From: Bradyrhizobium sp. ISRA464
GTDB taxonomy: Bacteria > Pseudomonadota > Alphaproteobacteria > Rhizobiales > Xanthobacteraceae
Reading direction: 5' to 3'
Assembly: GCF_029910095.1 (NCBI RefSeq)
Contig: NZ_CP094526.1
Location: 7,812,001-7,876,000, forward strand
Length of the DNA: 64,000 nucleotides
Shown here: positions 23,969 through 33,159 of the stretch, one piece after another
Layout of the letters: the number at the start of each line of letters is the position of its first letter
How positions within the stretch are numbered: position 1 is the first letter of the stretch
Translations under genes and position numbers: made by a program
Notes under the pieces: model-generated
Databases searched by the model: none
Told to the model about the DNA's origin: nothing
Seen by the model: only the letters and a program-made list of their open reading frames with translations

Positions 23969-26900
23969 ATGGCGGCATCGTCATCCGAATTTCAAACGAA
24001 AATTTTGCGTCGCAGCGTCCTTCCGGACGAATACAGACTGTATCGAGCGGCGCTCGAATGGGACCTGACCGACCCCATCGTCATCGAGACACGCAAGGAC
24101 CTCAAATCCGAAAAGCGGTGGCAAGACCACCTACAACCCTATCACCATCAGGTCACTAACCTCATCACCTTTTGCCGCCGCCTCCCGGTGACGCTGCTCG
24201 CCGACGACGTAGGCCTGGGCAAAACTATTAGCGCCGGACTGATTGCCAGCGAACTTATCGCGCGAGCGAGGGTCTCCAAGATCCTTATCGTGTGTCCGAA
24301 ACTGCTTGGACCGCAATGGCAGGCGGAATTACAGGCAAAATTCGATGTCCCTGCTCAAATCGCCACCGGCAGAGAGCTGATAGCCGCCGAACCGGACGAT
24401 GTTGGCGCGGTGATAACGACCTATGCTTCAGCACGCCTGCATCTCGAGAAGATCCCTCAAGATCGTTTCCAAATGCTGGTGCTCGACGAGGCGCACAAGC
24501 TGCGCAACCTCTACGGCGTCGATCCACCTCCGCAGGTCGCTTTGCGCTTCAAGGAGGCTCTTGAAAAGAGGCGCTTTCGCTACGTTCTGATGCTCACCGC
24601 CACTCCGATCCAGAACCGGCTTTGGGATCTCTACTCGCTCGTCGACCTCCTTACGGTAGCCCGTGGTCACCAAAATCCGTTCGGAAGCGAGGGGATGTTC
24701 GCGCGCAAGTTCATCGCCGACAAGCGCGATACGGCTCGTCAGCTCAAGGCCGAAGCTCGCGAAGAGTTTCGCTCGATCGTGTACGGTTACATGTCACGGG
24801 TGCGGCGCGGCGACGCGAAGCTGTACTTCCCGGATCGCGTCGTCCAGCTTCACCGGGTCGAACCGACTCTCGCTGAGCTCGAGCTTATCCGTGTCATCAG
24901 CAAACCGATTCAAAAGCTCAATCGGCTCGCCCAAATCGGAATCCTGCAGGCGCTCACCAGCAGTCCACATGCGCTGATGGCCCACCTCACCAACATGGCA
25001 CGAAACGGGACCGTACCCCGGGAGCTTGCTGCTGCGGTCTGCAGCATCGTCGCTGGCATGAGCACCAGCGCGAAACTGAACGGACTCGGCACGCTGATTG
25101 ATCAATTGATGCGTCAAAACCCTGAGCGATGGCGCATGGTGGTGTTCACTGGCCGGCTCGAGACGCAGACGACGATTCAGGCTTTCCTGGAGGCACGGGG
25201 CCTCAAGGTCGGAATCATCAACGGCAATTCAGGACAACGTAACCAAGACACCATCGCCCGCTTCTGGAAAAATCCGCCCGCCTGCCATGTGATCGTGTCG
25301 ACCGAAGCGGGCTCAGAGGGCGTGAACTTGCAGATCGCCAACGTGCTGGTGAACTTCGATCTTCCGTGGAACCCGATGATCGTTGAGCAGCGCATCGGCC
25401 GAATTCAGAGGCTCGCGTCCGAACATGCGAGCGTCAGCATCCTCAACATCACGCTAAAGGGAACTTTCGAAGAGTATATCGTCGGTCGCTTAATGGAAAA
25501 GCTGCAGATGGCAGCGCATGCCATAGGCGACATCGAGTCGCTTCTTGAGGCGTCTGGCGTCGACGACGACGATGGGGAGGATTTCGAGGACAGGATCCTT
25601 CGGCTGGTGCTGGCGGCGCTCGCCGGTAAGGACTTTGAAAAGGCCACGAAGCAGGCAGAGCAAAGCATACTCGATGCGAAGGAAAAGCTGGAAGCGGAAG
25701 AGGCTAACATCAACGACATGCTCGGCAGCATGGATGGTGCGGAATATGTCGGACCGCGGGCTCCCAAGCTTCCTCCGATCGTGAGGTCGATGGAGCTACG
25801 GGAGTTCGCACTCGCCGGCCTCAAGAGCCTTGGAGCTACGGTGACGCCTAAAGAAGGCGGCCTTTATCTACTGGAAGAGGATACTGGCCGCGAATGGATT
25901 TGTTTCGAAGAAGGCGCCCGCAATGGCCGCGCCACCTTGTACGCACCCGGATCAGCCGCGTTTTCGAGATTGGTAAGCCGAATGATCGCCACTGGGGTTC
26001 ATCAGGTGGAGGATATGGATGAGGACCCGGCCGGCCTAGCAAATGAAATCTCGCGTCGTTGGGTCGACAGCTTCGGCGCATCGCCCATCACGACAAAGGT
26101 GGAAGGGGTGCGCCGCTGCTTCGAAGGCAAAGCGCTTATCCGGGTGCGCGCGACTGTGGCGCACGACAGCTACGAACGCCTCGTCGAAGTGGAATGTCGG
26201 CCCGGCGAACACCGAGCACACGCCGTCCGGTCCGGTCTCTATAAATTGGCCGATACGATCGAGAACGCCCAACATCTCGGAATTGATACCGAACGGCTGG
26301 CCGATGCAGCCGGACGTGATCAAGGCATCGGCGAGTTCTGCCGTTTCTATGTCGAGCGGCGCGTTCAGGAGCTGGCGGCCGCTGGCGATGATGCTCGCAA
26401 ACGCAAGAAGATGGAGGACGACTTCACTCCGCGGCTTGAATTGACGGTCGTCGCGTTGGAAGGCGGCATTCACCGCGAAGTCACCTCAGAGGTGCAGTAT
26501 AAGTTCGACAAAGGCCCGCATTATGAGAGCCGTTTGACCGTGATACCGCGGACGGGCGATTGCCTTTCCGCTCCGGAACTGGGCCGATGCGACAGCAGCG
26601 GCACTCTCGCGCCAAAGGAATGCTTGGGCCATTGCGTCATGACCGGCGTGGATGTCTTGCGACACCTGCTCGTCACCTCAGAAATCAGCGGCCGGATGGC
26701 CCTCCCGGACCACGCGCTGCGCTGCAGCCTAAGCGGCAAACTCATCCTGACGGACGAAGCGGAACTTTCCGCGGTTACAGGAAATCCTGTCGCGAGCTCG
26801 CTTCTCAAGACCTGCGTTTTGACAGGAAAACGGGCAGAACCAGAGCACTTCGGTCGGTGCGAGTTCACTGGCATCGAGCTACTGAAGAGCGAATTGGCCG

Positions 26901-27661
26901 TCAGCGACATCTCGGGCAAACCCTATCGTCGCGACCAGAAATCGAAGTCAGTAGTATCTGATCAAACGGGCCACAAGGACGAGTTTCTCCTTTGTCATGA
27001 GACACGGCAACCGATAACAAAACAAGAGGCCGAACGGTGCGAAATCACCGGGAAGTTCGTTCGGCCCGGCGTGCTCGAGCGCTGCAGCACCACCGGGAAA
27101 GCCGTCTTACCGTCTGAGCTGGAGCGCTGCGCGGTTGCGGATTCTCGCGTGCTGAAAAGGTTACTTGTTATCAGCAGCGTTTCTGGCGCTCGCATCCAGC
27201 ATCAACTAGCGATCCGTTCGGCTGGCGGCAAATACTGTGCTCCGGCCGAAGCTAGACCCTGCACGTGGAGCGGGCGCAGATCGCACCCGGATGATCTTAG
27301 GGTCTGCAGCCTTACCGGAATTTCCTTCCACTTCGACTTCGCCGCCCCCGGCGGCAGTCCCTATCTTCAGCCGCTGGGTGATTTGCTGCATGGGGTGCGC
27401 CACACGACGGACGCATCAGATCGCTGGAGCGAGATCGCCCTAAAGGCATCCAACGCCTTGCGCGGAGGCCGCTGCCGTGTGGAATCCGCCTTCACTTCGC
27501 CGGATAGGCGGCATCTAGCCCTATGCACTGAGGTTCGCACGCTGTTGGGCTTGCGAGTTCAACAGGCGGGTTTGCTGTACTCGATTGAGGAAGGATCTTT
27601 CGTCGGCCGCTTGGCCTTAGGCAAGCGCACGCCGAAGGGATGGATCCAGTCGGCTGTCTAG
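23969..27661 (+). CDS. SNF2/RapA-like helicase with C-terminal Cys/Gly repeat array
   Basis: A two-lobe SF2 ATPase: LLADDVGLGKTISAGLIASE (Walker A), LVLDEAHKLRNL (DEAH), MLTATPIQNRLWDLYSL (motif III), STEAGSEGVNLQIANVL and EQRIGRIQRLA (motifs V and VI). It resembles RapA-type bacterial SNF2 translocases. The middle is acidic and helical. The last third holds about 16 copies of a roughly 16-residue unit, [C/S]-x-x-[S/T]-G-x(4-6)-L (CVMTGVDVL, CSLSGKLIL, CVLTGKRAE), then an alpha/beta tail. The start is uncertain: ATGs at 23924 and 23969 are both possible. It is convergent with a RecB-like nuclease. Confidence 0.85.
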   Translation: MAASSSEFQTKILRRSVLPDEYRLYRAALEWDLTDPIVIETRKDLKSEKRWQDHLQPYHHQVTNLITFCRRLPVTLLADDVGLGKTISAGLIASELIARARVSKILIVCPKLLGPQWQAELQAKFDVPAQIATGRELIAAEPDDVGAVITTYASARLHLEKIPQDRFQMLVLDEAHKLRNLYGVDPPPQVALRFKEALEKRRFRYVLMLTATPIQNRLWDLYSLVDLLTVARGHQNPFGSEGMFARKFIADKRDTARQLKAEAREEFRSIVYGYMSRVRRGDAKLYFPDRVVQLHRVEPTLAELELIRVISKPIQKLNRLAQIGILQALTSSPHALMAHLTNMARNGTVPRELAAAVCSIVAGMSTSAKLNGLGTLIDQLMRQNPERWRMVVFTGRLETQTTIQAFLEARGLKVGIINGNSGQRNQDTIARFWKNPPACHVIVSTEAGSEGVNLQIANVLVNFDLPWNPMIVEQRIGRIQRLASEHASVSILNITLKGTFEEYIVGRLMEKLQMAAHAIGDIESLLEASGVDDDDGEDFEDRILRLVLAALAGKDFEKATKQAEQSILDAKEKLEAEEANINDMLGSMDGAEYVGPRAPKLPPIVRSMELREFALAGLKSLGATVTPKEGGLYLLEEDTGREWICFEEGARNGRATLYAPGSAAFSRLVSRMIATGVHQVEDMDEDPAGLANEISRRWVDSFGASPITTKVEGVRRCFEGKALIRVRATVAHDSYERLVEVECRPGEHRAHAVRSGLYKLADTIENAQHLGIDTERLADAAGRDQGIGEFCRFYVERRVQELAAAGDDARKRKKMEDDFTPRLELTVVALEGGIHREVTSEVQYKFDKGPHYESRLTVIPRTGDCLSAPELGRCDSSGTLAPKECLGHCVMTGVDVLRHLLVTSEISGRMALPDHALRCSLSGKLILTDEAELSAVTGNPVASSLLKTCVLTGKRAEPEHFGRCEFTGIELLKSELAVSDISGKPYRRDQKSKSVVSDQTGHKDEFLLCHETRQPITKQEAERCEITGKFVRPGVLERCSTTGKAVLPSELERCAVADSRVLKRLLVISSVSGARIQHQLAIRSAGGKYCAPAEARPCTWSGRRSHPDDLRVCSLTGISFHFDFAAPGGSPYLQPLGDLLHGVRHTTDASDRWSEIALKASNALRGGRCRVESAFTSPDRRHLALCTEVRTLLGLRVQQAGLLYSIEEGSFVGRLALGKRTPKGWIQSAV

Positions 27662-27685
27662 GCCTGGACCGAGCGCCTACCGGCA

Positions 27686-29155
27686 TCAATCGGCAAGTCC
27701 TCTGATTCCGTCCAGCAACACTCGGGTGGCGCGACAATCGTCCTCGTTGTAGTCGAGTATGCGTTGCCGGATGACCGGACTTCGTTCCCGACACCAGCGG
27801 TCGAACCATTCGACGGAAGCGGCTCCCGAGGGATGCGTGTCCCTCCACGCAAAGCCTAAGAATTTGGCCAAGGTTTTGATCGAATGATCTCTGGTGGGCC
27901 ATTCGGTCGCTTTCAGAACGATATCTCCGTAGAGATCAATCGCCCGTCGTGGGTCGAACAACTGTTCTATATCCTCAGGTGTGCAGATGTCCGGATACTT
28001 CTGCTGGAGCTTCCGGTAGATTGTCCGTTCGTACTTGGAGTAATAATAGATCCCAGCATCTTCCCGAGAGGCAAAATAGTCGAGGGCTGCGGCGAAAGTC
28101 TCGCGTTCTGCTTTCGGCGTCGGCTCGTCCGCAAAGAACGAAACGAAGCGCTCAGTGTCGTTGTCTCCATTCTTCCGCTCAACAAATCCATGCAGGTAGC
28201 AAACTCCGCGGAGCGGATCGACTTCGATATCGAAGAACAACTCGACCGAGAAGGAGTCCAGCCTTATGGGCAGGCGCAAATAGGGCTTCGGCGAAGAAGC
28301 CTTCAGCATGACGGCACGTGCCTGCAAAGCCCGGAAGCGATCCGCTCCAACGCCGGCGAATACGGTCTTCTTGCCCTTGATGAACGCTTCCGGATCGATC
28401 GCCGCCAGGGAGGCGATCGTGGGTATCTGATCATTCATCGTGTCGCGATCTGATCGTCGAAGAAATGGGATCAACGTCAGATCGTCCGACGAGACGAGCT
28501 GTTGGATACAGAAACTATACCAATGGCAAAGTTTGCAGGCGCTGGCATAGCCGGGGAGCGGGACGATTTGCCGCGCCAGTATCGACCGCGCTTCGGCGAG
28601 CGCATTTTCGTAGTCACCCCAAAGATCTTGACTGGAAAGGTCGCTGAAATCGTACGTGACTTCATCCCCATGAACGTCCAAGACGAACGCCCGACGTCCC
28701 GCCGAAAGATTCAATTGCTCAAGGATATCGACATACAGCCCGAGCTGGACAGCATAATGGCGCTTCGGCCTGCCGTCCTGATCGTCATCTCCGCCCTCCT
28801 TGCCGCGCCCTGACTTGATGTCGCCCGGGACGTAGCCGCCGACCTCTTTGCGTAATAGGTCGGGCTTACCAAGCAGATCGCCGGCCCTTATGCATCCTCC
28901 GTAGATTAGGGGCTCGCCCTTGCTCATAGCGTCGAGCGTGAGCCGCTCACGGTCGACCTCGTTGGCGCCCGAGAGATCGACAAAGGGGACTTGCAACTTC
29001 GAAATCGCGTCCTGCTCAAACAGACTCCCCCTTTCCCAGAGCAATCGGACGAAAGGACTGATCTGGTCTCGCTTTGCGGACTCGCCGAACGCGTCCAAAG
29101 CAAGACGCTGCGGGCATTCGACGAGGTTGTACAAAATCGTAGCCGTTACGGTCAC
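27686..29155 (-). CDS. TM0106-type RecB-like nuclease with RNase H-like domain
   Basis: The N-terminal half is a PD-(D/E)xK RecB-type nuclease: GKPDLLR, GYVPGDIKSGRG and YAVQLGLYVDILE (motif QxxxY), followed by a Cys cluster ACKLCHWYSFC that may bind Fe-S. The C-terminal half is an RNase H/DEDD-like domain (LFFDIEVDP, YYYSKYERTIYRKL, YNEDDCRATRVLL), as in TM0106/YprB-type proteins. Both catalytic centres look intact. It converges on the helicase gene, 24 bp apart at the stops. Confidence 0.85.
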   Translation of the reverse strand: MTVTATILYNLVECPQRLALDAFGESAKRDQISPFVRLLWERGSLFEQDAISKLQVPFVDLSGANEVDRERLTLDAMSKGEPLIYGGCIRAGDLLGKPDLLRKEVGGYVPGDIKSGRGKEGGDDDQDGRPKRHYAVQLGLYVDILEQLNLSAGRRAFVLDVHGDEVTYDFSDLSSQDLWGDYENALAEARSILARQIVPLPGYASACKLCHWYSFCIQQLVSSDDLTLIPFLRRSDRDTMNDQIPTIASLAAIDPEAFIKGKKTVFAGVGADRFRALQARAVMLKASSPKPYLRLPIRLDSFSVELFFDIEVDPLRGVCYLHGFVERKNGDNDTERFVSFFADEPTPKAERETFAAALDYFASREDAGIYYYSKYERTIYRKLQQKYPDICTPEDIEQLFDPRRAIDLYGDIVLKATEWPTRDHSIKTLAKFLGFAWRDTHPSGAASVEWFDRWCRERSPVIRQRILDYNEDDCRATRVLLDGIRGLAD

Positions 29156-29309
29156 GGTCTAGCTCCGAGCGCTTGATCGAGAAGTTGTCCCATGTGCGGG
29201 CTACAGCGAGAAAAATCGAGCTTAGCTGAAGCTATTTTGAAGCAGCAAACTATACATATGTGGTCGGCGCAGCCTAAATGAAGTTCTAAATCGGAGGAAG
29301 CTAGGCTAG

Positions 29310-30731
29310 CATTACAGTTGTAATTTTTGCTTGAGATGCGCTTTGCGCGCGTTGGCTTGATGAGCCCTGCGCCAGGATGACCATGCGAGGATGTGGGCAT
29401 GCGGGATGCGCCGCTGGGCGAGCTTCATGGCGATGCGGCGGATTTCCTGGATCGACCAGCGGATCAAGAACGATGCTTCGGTCGGGGCCGCGGTCGCGTT
29501 TTTTTAAGCAATGCTCCGGTGTTGGCCCGATGACGGATGACGGCCATCGTGGCGAAGGCAAGCATGACCAGTGAGACATGGCGATGCCAGCCATGCCAGG
29601 AGCGGGTTTCGTTGTGATCAAGACCGAGCTCGTTCTTGGCGGTTTCGAAGCTGTCTTCGATGGCCCAGCGATGGCCTTCCACGGATACCAGCTTCTGCAT
29701 GGACGTGCCCTTGGGGCACCATGTGGAGAAGAAGGCTAAGCTGTTGTCGGCAATATTGCGGCGGATCAGAAGACCTCGGGTCCATTCCCCGGCAAGGTCG
29801 TCGTTGTATTCGCCGGCGTCGAGATCGGCCAGCTCAAGATAGGCCCAGTCGTGCCAGCGCGGACCTTTGGTTCCTTCGCCGGACGGCAGGCGGCGCCAGG
29901 CCTTCTTGGGAAGGCTCTGCGCGATCGTAGAGGCAGTGCCGGCGACAGGCTGCTGCTTGCCCCAGGAATAGAACACGTGATTGGAAGCAACCCCCAGAAC
30001 AAGCCTTTGCCCGCCTTGCGCAGCAGGGTTTCGATCGCTCCCGTGCCATACACGCTGTCCGCTGCTACGAACGAGAACGGCACCTTTGCGGCGATCGCGC
30101 GAGCGATCATTTGATGCGCGATCCGGGGCTTCGTCGCAAAGCTCACATCGCTCGGGACATGTGCGGCCTTCAGGCGAGCGGGTTCGTCCGTCCATTCCTT
30201 TGGCAGGTAGAGCGCCCGATCGATGAAGGCATGGCCATGCCGCGACACATAGGAGGCAAACACTCCGATCTGGCAATTGGTGATCTTGCCCGCCGAGCCA
30301 GTGTACTGGCGCGCGACCCCACACGAGGCCTTGCCCTGTTTCAAAAAGCCGGTCTCATCGATGACCAGAACCGCGTCCTCGTCACCCAGCGTTTCCAGCG
30401 CGTACTCACGTACAATATCGCGCAGCGCGTCGGCATCCCACTGCCCCCGACCCAGAATCGCCTGCTGGCGCCACGGGCCTGGATCGCCAGCCGCTTCCGC
30501 CCGCATCCAACCCGTCTTGCGCGGCTCGTTGCCCAACAGTCCGTCGAGAAATTGCCCCGCCGAGGCCGCGACCCGCTCTTGCGTAAACAGCGGACGGATG
30601 CGTTGCTTGGCATCTCGCAACGACGAAGCCCACAGCGTCAGCGTATCCTCAACCGACGCGCCACCAATCATCAGATCCCGAATCATGGTCGCCCATAGAT
30701 TCAGAACCTTCAGGAAGATGCAACTGTAATG
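29310..30731. mobile_element. IS701-like insertion sequence (1.4 kb)
   Basis: Both ends carry the perfect 11-bp inverted repeat cattacagttg. The element is flanked by the direct repeat CTAG on each side (29306-29309 and 30732-30735), which fits the YTAR target duplication of the IS701 group. It holds one frameshifted transposase gene on the minus strand. It is inserted at the 3' end of an older IS5-like transposase gene. Confidence 0.75.
29464..30686 (-). pseudogene. IS701-like transposase, frameshifted
   Basis: The N-terminal part has AVLVIDETGFLKQGKASCG and FVAADSVYGTGAIETLL (first two acidic residues); the C-terminal part has EGHRWAIEDSFETAKNELGL with the Glu. The frame breaks near position 30000: GGCTTG-TTCTGGGG needs one extra G to read on as GLVLGVASNHVFYSWG. 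The single-base loss separates the DDE residues, so no active protein is expected unless ribosomes shift. Otherwise the gene is full length and recent-looking. Confidence 0.85.
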
Positions 30732-31130
30732 CTAGGACGTGGACTCATTAACGCGAAGCCATAGCCTGATCGAGGCGAGCTGAACGAAAGCAAGATAGTT
30801 CGCTGCCAGCTTGTCATAGCGAGTTGCCACGCGACGGCACTGTCTGATCCTGTTGAAGAACCGCTCGACCTGGTTGCGAGCGCGATAGAGATACGGGCTG
30901 AAGCAGATCGGATCGCTACGATTGCTCTTTGGCGGGATGTTGGCCCACGCGCCCTTCTTCATCGCAAGTTCTCTGATCCAGTCGGCGTCATAGCCACGGT
31001 CGGCGAGTAACATTGCCCCGGATTTCAGACGAGACAGCAGTTTTCCGGCTAGTCGAACGTCGTGCGCCTCACCGGGGCTCAGCGCCAGCCGTACCGGCAG
31101 ACCATTGCTATCGACCACCGCATGAATTTT
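30732..31130 (-). pseudogene. IS5-like transposase, C-terminal half
   Basis: The frame reads KIHAVVDSNGLPVRLALSPG, then LLADRGYDADWIRELA, then RNQVERFFNRIRQCRRVATR, the C-terminal part of an IS5-family DDE transposase (second Asp and Glu). It joins perfectly, in frame, to the N-terminal half at 31951-32321 if the 820-bp element between them and one 8-bp repeat are removed. Its stop codon lies in the CTAG duplicated by the IS701-like element. Confidence 0.85.
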
Positions 31131-31261
31131 GGCTTTCCGGAATATCGTGTTGAAATGCGATCATCCACGACACGGAAAGCTCGGATTATCGTGTTGAGAG
31201 TTACCGTGGTGGCCCTCAAAGCAGTCGGCAAAAGGCTGGCCAATCGGATGCGATTGTGCTA

Positions 31262-31275
31262 GGTTACATGTAACC
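31262..31275. promoter_or_regulatory. 14-bp palindrome before the antitoxin gene
   Basis: GGTTACATGTAACC is a perfect palindrome five bases before AAGGAGG and 15 bases before the antitoxin ATG. The position fits an autoregulatory operator for the toxin-antitoxin complex. Confidence 0.6.
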
Positions 31276-31289
31276 AACAAGGAGGACGG

Positions 31290-31514
31290 ATGGCGACGGC
31301 ATCAAGGCCCAAGCCTGGTCGGATGAAGGTGCGGGAACATCGTGAGAGGCTGCGGGCACAGGGCTTGCGACCTATCCAGATTTGGGTGCCCGACGTGCGG
31401 TCTTCATCCTTCCGCAAGCAGGCTCATCGTCAGTCACTTGCTGTTGCGGCCAGCAGCCATGCGCGCGACGATCAGGCTTTCATCGACGACGTGTCCGACC
31501 TGGACGATGAATGA
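31290..31514 (+). CDS. MazE-like antitoxin (DUF3018 type)
   Basis: A 74-residue protein: basic helical start (GRMKVREHRERLRAQGLRPI), strand QIWVPDVRSSSF, helix FRKQAHRQSLAVAAS, acidic C-terminal tail (FIDDVSDLDDE) suited to binding a basic MazF dimer. This is the DUF3018/MazE-like antitoxin layout. A strong AAGGAGG binding site precedes it. The stop overlaps the toxin start by 4 bp. It has to be read with the mobile element that carries it. Confidence 0.8.
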   Translation: MATASRPKPGRMKVREHRERLRAQGLRPIQIWVPDVRSSSFRKQAHRQSLAVAASSHARDDQAFIDDVSDLDDE

Positions 31515-31861
31515 GACGCGGTGAGATCTGGACCGTCGCTGGCGGCAAGGATTACGCAGACAAGCCGCGCCCCGTCGTCATCGTGCAGGACGACAGGTTC
31601 GACGCGACCGACACCATCACCATTTGCGCCTTCACCACCGATCCGACGGATGCGCCGTTGTTCCGGCTCATCATCGAGCCGAATGAGCGCAACGGCTTGC
31701 TCTCGACATGCCGGCTGATGGTAGACAAAATCACAACCGTTCCCAAGGTCAAGGTCGGCAGGCGTGTTGGGCGTCTCGACGACGAGAATATGGTACGGCT
31801 CAATCAGGCAATGATGGTGTTCCTCGGCATGGCCGTATCCCCCAGGGGCGGAAGAAAATGA
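31511..31861 (+). CDS. MazF/PemK-family endoribonuclease toxin
   Basis: The family fold is evident: MRRGEIWTVAGG, KPRPVVIVQDDRFD, then TITICAFTTDP, ERNGLLSTCRLMVDKITTVP (the TC.. and D.. positions of the MazF active site) and the C-terminal helix ENMVRLNQAMMVFLGM. It would cut mRNA at short sequence motifs when released from its antitoxin. At 116 residues it is full length. It starts inside the antitoxin stop (ATGA). Confidence 0.9.
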   Translation: MRRGEIWTVAGGKDYADKPRPVVIVQDDRFDATDTITICAFTTDPTDAPLFRLIIEPNERNGLLSTCRLMVDKITTVPKVKVGRRVGRLDDENMVRLNQAMMVFLGMAVSPRGGRK

Positions 31862-31950
31862 AGCCATGGCCGCCGCCTTAGGCGCCGAGCCGCCCACACG
31901 GACGGCCATTCCCAGAGCATGGACATTTCAACACGAAAATCCGGATAGGC

Positions 31951-32321
31951 TGAATTTTGCTCGTCAAGCCGCCGCGTGACCTTCCCATCGATTGGCGCTG
32001 GTTTCTCGTAACGCAGGCTCCATGCTGGTGCACGCGGACAATAGATGTGTCGATCATCTGGACAGCGGCATCATGAGCAGTGGCAAGTGCGTCTATGATG
32101 CGGCCCCAGACACCAGCCCGCCGCCAACGGACGAAACGGTTATAGCAGGTCGTGTAAGGGCCAAAATGATCCGGCAGATCGCGCCAAGGTGCCCCGGATC
32201 GCAGGACCCAGAAGATGCCGTTTAAAACACGTCGGTCGTTTACCCGAGGAACGCCACGAGGCTTGTTTGGCAGCATCGGCTTGATGGCAAGCCATTCATA
32301 GTCGGCGAGTTCGTAGCGCAT
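31951..32321 (-). pseudogene. IS5-like transposase, N-terminal half
   Basis: The frame starts MRYELADYEWLAIKPMLP after GGGGGACGAATC and continues with RVLNGIFWVLRSGAPWRDLP, the classic IS5 N-terminus, through MIDTSIVRVHQHGA with the first catalytic Asp, to GRSRGGLTSKI. It then runs into the 820-bp element. The upstream AT-rich stretch (32330-32360) should contain the element end, but I could not fix an inverted repeat. Confidence 0.85.
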
Positions 32322-32414
32322 GATTCGTCCCCCAGTTTGGGAGTTTGAATCATGGGGGGCGGTCCAAGCGCAACGCTTCTGGCCTGGCTCGGCGCTCTCT
32401 GGGCAAAGCTTCAG

Positions 32415-33065
32415 CTAACCGCCCACTTGGTCGTTGTCACGGTGCGCGGCGATGAACATGGCGACGGCCGACCGGCAATAGGATTCGATTTCGTTATCGT
32501 CCTCTGCTTTCGCCTGATCGAAGCGTGCGATCATCAGGAGATCGGATCCTTTGAAAAGCGCGGCGAACAAGCGGGCGGACCGGAGAGGATCGGGCACGTT
32601 CAGAACCGCCTTCGCGTGCAACTGACGCAACAGGGCCTCGATTTCGGCGATGACATGGGCGGGGCCGGCTTCGAAATGGAGCTTGCTTAACGCGTTTTGA
32701 CTCGTCTTGTCGGCCATGACCATGGCTTCGAGGCTGCGGACGTCTGATCTCAACAGCGTGCGAAGCAGTGATGATCCCACCGCCACGAGCTGATCTTCGA
32801 CCGAACCGTCGACGCCTTCAAGAAGGGCCTGTGGTGCAAACAACTGTTGGCAGCCGGCCGCCATGGCCTCGCCGAACAGCGCCTCCTTGTTCTCGAAGTG
32901 CCTGTAGATGCTGAGCTTGGATATCTTCGCTCGCTGGGCGACCTTGTCCAATGTCGTCGCTTGAAAACCCAACTCCACAAAGAGCTCGCGCGCGGCGTCG
33001 ATGATGGTTTGGCCAAGCGCCTCGTTGGCGGGCCGGCCGCGCCGGCCCCGGCTGTTTTCGGTCAC
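32415..33065 (-). CDS. TetR-family repressor
   Basis: Residues 20-65 are a TetR helix-turn-helix (IIDAARELFVELGFQATTLD, then AKISKLSIYRHFENKEALFG). The C-terminal ligand domain is longer than minimal. A GTG start at VTENSRGRRGRPA is preferred, because earlier codons run through the divergent promoter. It is transcribed away from a flavoprotein gene, and a 26-bp imperfect palindrome lies between them. It probably represses that gene cluster and itself; the inducer is unknown. Confidence 0.85.
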   Translation of the reverse strand: MTENSRGRRGRPANEALGQTIIDAARELFVELGFQATTLDKVAQRAKISKLSIYRHFENKEALFGEAMAAGCQQLFAPQALLEGVDGSVEDQLVAVGSSLLRTLLRSDVRSLEAMVMADKTSQNALSKLHFEAGPAHVIAEIEALLRQLHAKAVLNVPDPLRSARLFAALFKGSDLLMIARFDQAKAEDDNEIESYCRSAVAMFIAAHRDNDQVGG

Positions 33066-33079
33066 GGAAATTCCAGTAC

Positions 33080-33111
33080 TTGACAGTATCCTAATTCTTG
33101 AATTACGATAC
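33080..33111 (+). promoter_or_regulatory. promoter with overlapping TetR operator
   Basis: TTGACA (33080-33085) and TACGAT (33104-33109) are 18 bp apart and form a good sigma-70 promoter. Between and over them lies a palindrome with arms GTATCCTAATTC and GAATTACGATAC, one mismatch, 2-bp centre. This is the expected size and place for the adjacent TetR protein. Confidence 0.7.
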
Positions 33112-33159
33112 CATGAAGTATCTGAAATGTGCAAGCCAGGGGGTAGGGTGACTCCTTCG

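Larger units (their letters stand above)
31131..31950. mobile_element. 820-bp non-autonomous element carrying a MazEF-type pair
   Basis: The ends are inverted repeats of about 26 bp: ggctttccggaatatcgtgt at the left and, as reverse complement, gcctatccggattttcgtgt at the right, each continuing tgaaatg. TGAATTTT is duplicated on both sides (31123-31130 and 31951-31958). Inside are only a toxin-antitoxin pair and a third partial repeat copy 52 bp from the left end. There is no transposase. An AT-rich 8-bp duplication and GG-starting ends fit mobilisation by an ISL3-type transposase in trans; that family link is inference. Confidence 0.8.
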
